This document shows positions 61,787 to 64,000 of a stretch of DNA of 64,000 nucleotides, in pieces. Source of the DNA: Orientallactaga sibirica (taxonomy: Eukaryota > Chordata > Mammalia > Rodentia > Dipodidae). Below the pieces are notes generated by a model. The model worked only from the letters and a program-made list of their open reading frames with translations, ran no database searches and was not told the origin of the DNA. The stretch lies in contig JAEOAD010000048.1 of NCBI GenBank assembly GCA_036365145.1, positions 12,596,501 to 12,660,500 of the forward strand, given 5' to 3'. The position numbers and the translations under genes were made by a program. Numbering within the stretch: position 1 is the first letter of the stretch; each line of letters opens with the position of its first letter.

Positions 61787-62508
61787 TCAGATCTATTTTT
61801 TTATTGTTATTGTTGTTGTTTTGAGTCAGGGCCCAGTTTGGGCTCAAATTCTTTTTTTTTATTTTAATTTTTTTAATTGACAACTTCCATAATTGTAGAC
61901 AGTATCCCACGGTAATTCCCTCTTTCCTCCCCCCCCCTTTTCCCCTTTGAAACTCCACTCTCCATCATATCCCCTCCCCCTCTCAATCAGTCTCTTTTAT
62001 TTTGATGTCATGATATTTTCCTCCTACTATGATGGTCTTATGTAGGTAGTGTCAGGCACTGTGAGGTCATGGATATTCAGGCCATTTTGTGTCTGGAGGA
62101 GCACTGTGTAAGGAGTCCTACCCTTCCATTGGCTCTTACATTCTTTCCACCATCTCTTCTGCAATGGACCCTGAGCCTTAGAAGGTGTGTTAGAGATATT
62201 TCAGTGCTGAGCACTCCTCTGTCACTTCTTCTCAGCACCATTGTGCCTTCTGAGTCATCCCAAGGTCACTGCCATCTGAAAAGAGAAGCTTCTCTAACCA
62301 AAAGTGAGAGTAGCATTAATATATGGGTACGAACCTTAAGAGAAGTGCTTACTGGGCAGTTTGGTGAGCATAGTATATACATTTAGCCAGACACCAGCAA
62401 ACATTACACCCCTAGGGCTCATGACTACCCCTGCCATAGGTTTTCAATATCAGGCATATATTCCCTCCTATGGAGCAGACCTCCAGTCCAATTAGATAGT
62501 GGTTAGAG

Positions 62509-62654
62509 CCGGGCGTGGTAGCACAAGACTTTAATCCCAGCAGAGACACAGGTAGGAGGATCACCCACAGTTCAAGGCCACCCTGAGACTACATAGTGAA
62601 TTCCAGGTCAGCGTGGACTAGAATGAAACCCTATCTTGAAAAACTAAAAGAGAG

Positions 62655-62656
<2 letters not shown>
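62509..62656 (+). mobile_element. B1 inside L1
   Basis: Sense B1. The L1 at 37150-37165 has no such insert (gatcagttggttttcccc). Followed by (GT)n. Confidence 0.94.

Positions 62657-62691
<35 letters not shown>
62657..62691. repeat. (GT)n microsatellite
   Basis: About 17 uninterrupted GT units. Confidence 0.97.
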
Positions 62692-62694
<3 letters not shown>

Positions 62695-62793
62695 GTTTCC
62701 CCTATAACAGACATGCCACTATTGCACCCGTTGGCTCATTTGACCTGGCTGGCCAAACTTAAGGCTTGTAGTGTCAAAAAAATAAAACAAAAT

Positions 62794-62794
<1 letters not shown>

Positions 62795-62868
<74 letters not shown>

Positions 62869-62896
62869 GAGGAAGGAAGGAAGGAAGGAAGGAAGA
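62795..62896. repeat. (GAAA)n/(GGAA)n tract
   Basis: About 19 GAAA units then GGAA units. The long frames on both strands here are artefacts of it. Confidence 0.97.
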
Positions 62897-62905
62897 TAGA
62901 AAGAG

Positions 62906-63106
62906 GGCGGGAGAGATGGCTTAGCAGTTAAGGTGCATGCCTTCAAAGCCTGACGACTGAGTTCAATCCCCTAGTGCCCACATAAAGCCAGATGCGAAAG
63001 GCGGCGCCTGCTTGTGGAGCAGCTGAAGGCCATGATGTGCCCATTCTGTCTGTCTCTCTTCTATCTCTCTCTCTTGCTCTGTTTGCAAAAGAATAAGCAT
63101 TAAAAA
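62906..63106 (+). mobile_element. tSINE
   Basis: Sense copy with shortened body (gcctgcttgtggagcagctg). Confidence 0.92.
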
Positions 63107-63118
63107 ATAATATTAAGG

Positions 63119-63283
63119 GGGCTGGAGAGATGGCCTGTGAAGCCTAAGGACCCAGGTTCAATTCTCCAAGTCCCATGTAAGCCAGATGCACATGGTGGCA
63201 CATGCGTCTGAAGTTCGTTCGCAATGGCTAGAGGCCCTGGCCTCCCCCCCCTTTCTCTCTCTCCTTCTCTCTGTCTCTAATAA

Positions 63284-63326
<43 letters not shown>

Positions 63327-63338
63327 AATATAACAAAA
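63119..63338 (+). mobile_element. tSINE with head deletion and (AAAT)n tail
   Basis: gagagatggcctgtgaagcc skips the A-box spacer. aatattaagg at 63109-63118 and 63339-63348. Confidence 0.93.
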
Positions 63339-63347
63339 ATATTAAGG

Positions 63348-63395
63348 GCTTAGTGGTTAAGGCACTTGCCTAAGAAGCCAAGAAAAAAAAAAAGG
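63348..63395 (+). mobile_element. tSINE head fragment
   Basis: gcttagtggttaaggcactt ... aagaagccaag and A-run only. Confidence 0.75.
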
Positions 63396-63451
63396 ACAAA
63401 GAGAAGATGTATTATATTGTTGTATAGCATTGCATCTGGTATCCATAACAG

Positions 63452-63634
63452 TGTTTTTTGGTGTTTGTTTTTTTGTTTTTGTTTTTGTTTTTTTCAAAGT
63501 AGAGGCTCACTCTAGCCCAGGCTGACCTGGAATTCACTATGTAGTCTCAGGTGGCCTTGAACTCATGGTGATTCTCCTACCTCTATTTTCCAAGTGTAAT
63601 CCAAGGATTAAAGACATGCACCACTATGCCTGGC
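63452..63634 (-). mobile_element. B1
   Basis: Antisense with GTTTT tail; ccataaca on both sides. Confidence 0.94.
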
Positions 63635-63666
63635 CATAACAATTTTTTAAAATATTTTTTATTGGG

Positions 63667-63827
63667 CCGGGCATGGTGGCGCACGCCTTTAATCCCAGCA
63701 CGCGGGAGGCAGAGGTAGGAGGATTGCCGTGAGTTCGAGGCCATCCTGAGACTACATAGCTAATTCCAGGTCAGCCTGGACCAGAGTGAGACCCTACCTC
63801 GAAAAACCAAAAAAAAAATATATATAT
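63667..63827 (+). mobile_element. young B1 with 15 bp target duplication
   Basis: atattttttattggg at 63652-63666 and 63828-63842. Forms an inverted pair with the B1 just before. Confidence 0.96.
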
Positions 63828-63839
63828 ATATTTTTTATT

Positions 63840-64000
63840 GGGCTGGAGTGATGGCTTAGTGGTTAAGGTCCTTGCATGCTAAGCCTAAGGACTTAGATTT
63901 GATTCCCTAGTACCAACATAAGCCAGATGCACAAGGTGGCCCATATGTCTGGAGTTTGTTTGCAGTGGCTGGGGGCCCTGGTGTGCCCGTTCTCTCCCTC
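63840..64000 (+). mobile_element. tSINE, cut by window edge
   Basis: Head gggctggagtgatggcttag, body and start of the CT stretch at the end of the window. Confidence 0.93.

Larger units (their letters stand above)
61855..62778 (-). mobile_element. L1 3' end, antisense
   Basis: Co-linear with 36345-37260; split by a B1 with GT tract at 62509-62691. Starts with aattgacaacttccataatt, the complement of the L1 3' terminus. Confidence 0.8.

Noticed and set aside
62596..62946. Frames of 111 and 75 codons around 62.6-62.9 kb
   Set aside because: Composed of B1, GT repeat and GAAA repeat sequence.

Overview
The window is non-coding mammalian DNA, most likely from a rodent of the mouse/jerboa lineage. 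Three things point there: hundreds of 7SL-derived B1-type SINEs carrying the internal duplication seen in mouse-related B1, tRNA-derived SINEs that begin like mouse B2 (gggctggagagatggctyag), and three ORR1-type MaLR LTRs. The body and A-rich tail of the tRNA-derived SINE differ from mouse and rat B2 and look to me like the dipodid (jerboa, e.g. Jaculus) type. That last step is from memory, about 0.6 confidence.

I find no protein-coding gene, rRNA or functional tRNA gene that I can defend. Every long ATG frame is either SINE or simple-repeat sequence read through, or an isolated frame in unique DNA without recognisable protein features. The region is best read as intergenic or deep intronic. 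In the entries, 'B1' means the 7SL-derived SINE (gccgggcgtggtggcgcacg start, A-rich tail), and 'tSINE' means the tRNA-derived B2-like SINE (A and B boxes, CT-rich stretch, AAATAAA-type tail). The minus strand sign means the element is read as its reverse complement. Older families seen are ID, B4-like ID+B1 fusions, B3-like SINEs, L1 3' ends, older L1 pieces, and MIR/L2-like relics.

Layout. 1-3 kb: SINEs and a relic of an old interspersed repeat. 3.04-7.84 kb: a 2.4 kb unit present twice in direct tandem. Each copy carries an ORR1 LTR inserted in a tSINE. 8.2-9.1 and 11.5-12.4 kb: two of the larger unique islands. 10.9-11.2 kb: a sense L1 3' end. 16.2-21.2 kb: a disturbed region in which 17.6-20.0 kb is a scrambled, letter-interleaved mixture of its two flanks, best explained as an assembly consensus error. 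23.5-24.5 kb: old L1 cut up by SINEs. 25-31 kb: unique islands with MIR- and L2-like relics. 34-44 kb: five-copy tSINE subfamily with an internal extension (members at 16.7, 33.9, 35.8, 39.5 and 43.2 kb), an antisense L1 3' end with a solo ORR1 LTR in it (36.3-37.9 kb), and a 290 bp purine tract. 45.3-46.0 and 47.5-48.0 kb: GC-richer unique islands, the second with two AP-1 consensus sites 21 bp apart. 48.4-53.2 kb: a second, independent 2.4 kb direct tandem duplication. 53.2-64 kb: SINE-dense DNA with a possible retrocopy at 55.7-56.0 kb, an L2-like relic at 60.4 kb and another antisense L1 3' end at 61.9-62.8 kb.

No genes work together here. The biology that can be read is the insertion history (nested elements, target-site duplications, one site confirmed by an empty homologous site in the same window), two recent tandem duplications or false duplications, and a few unique islands that could be regulatory.
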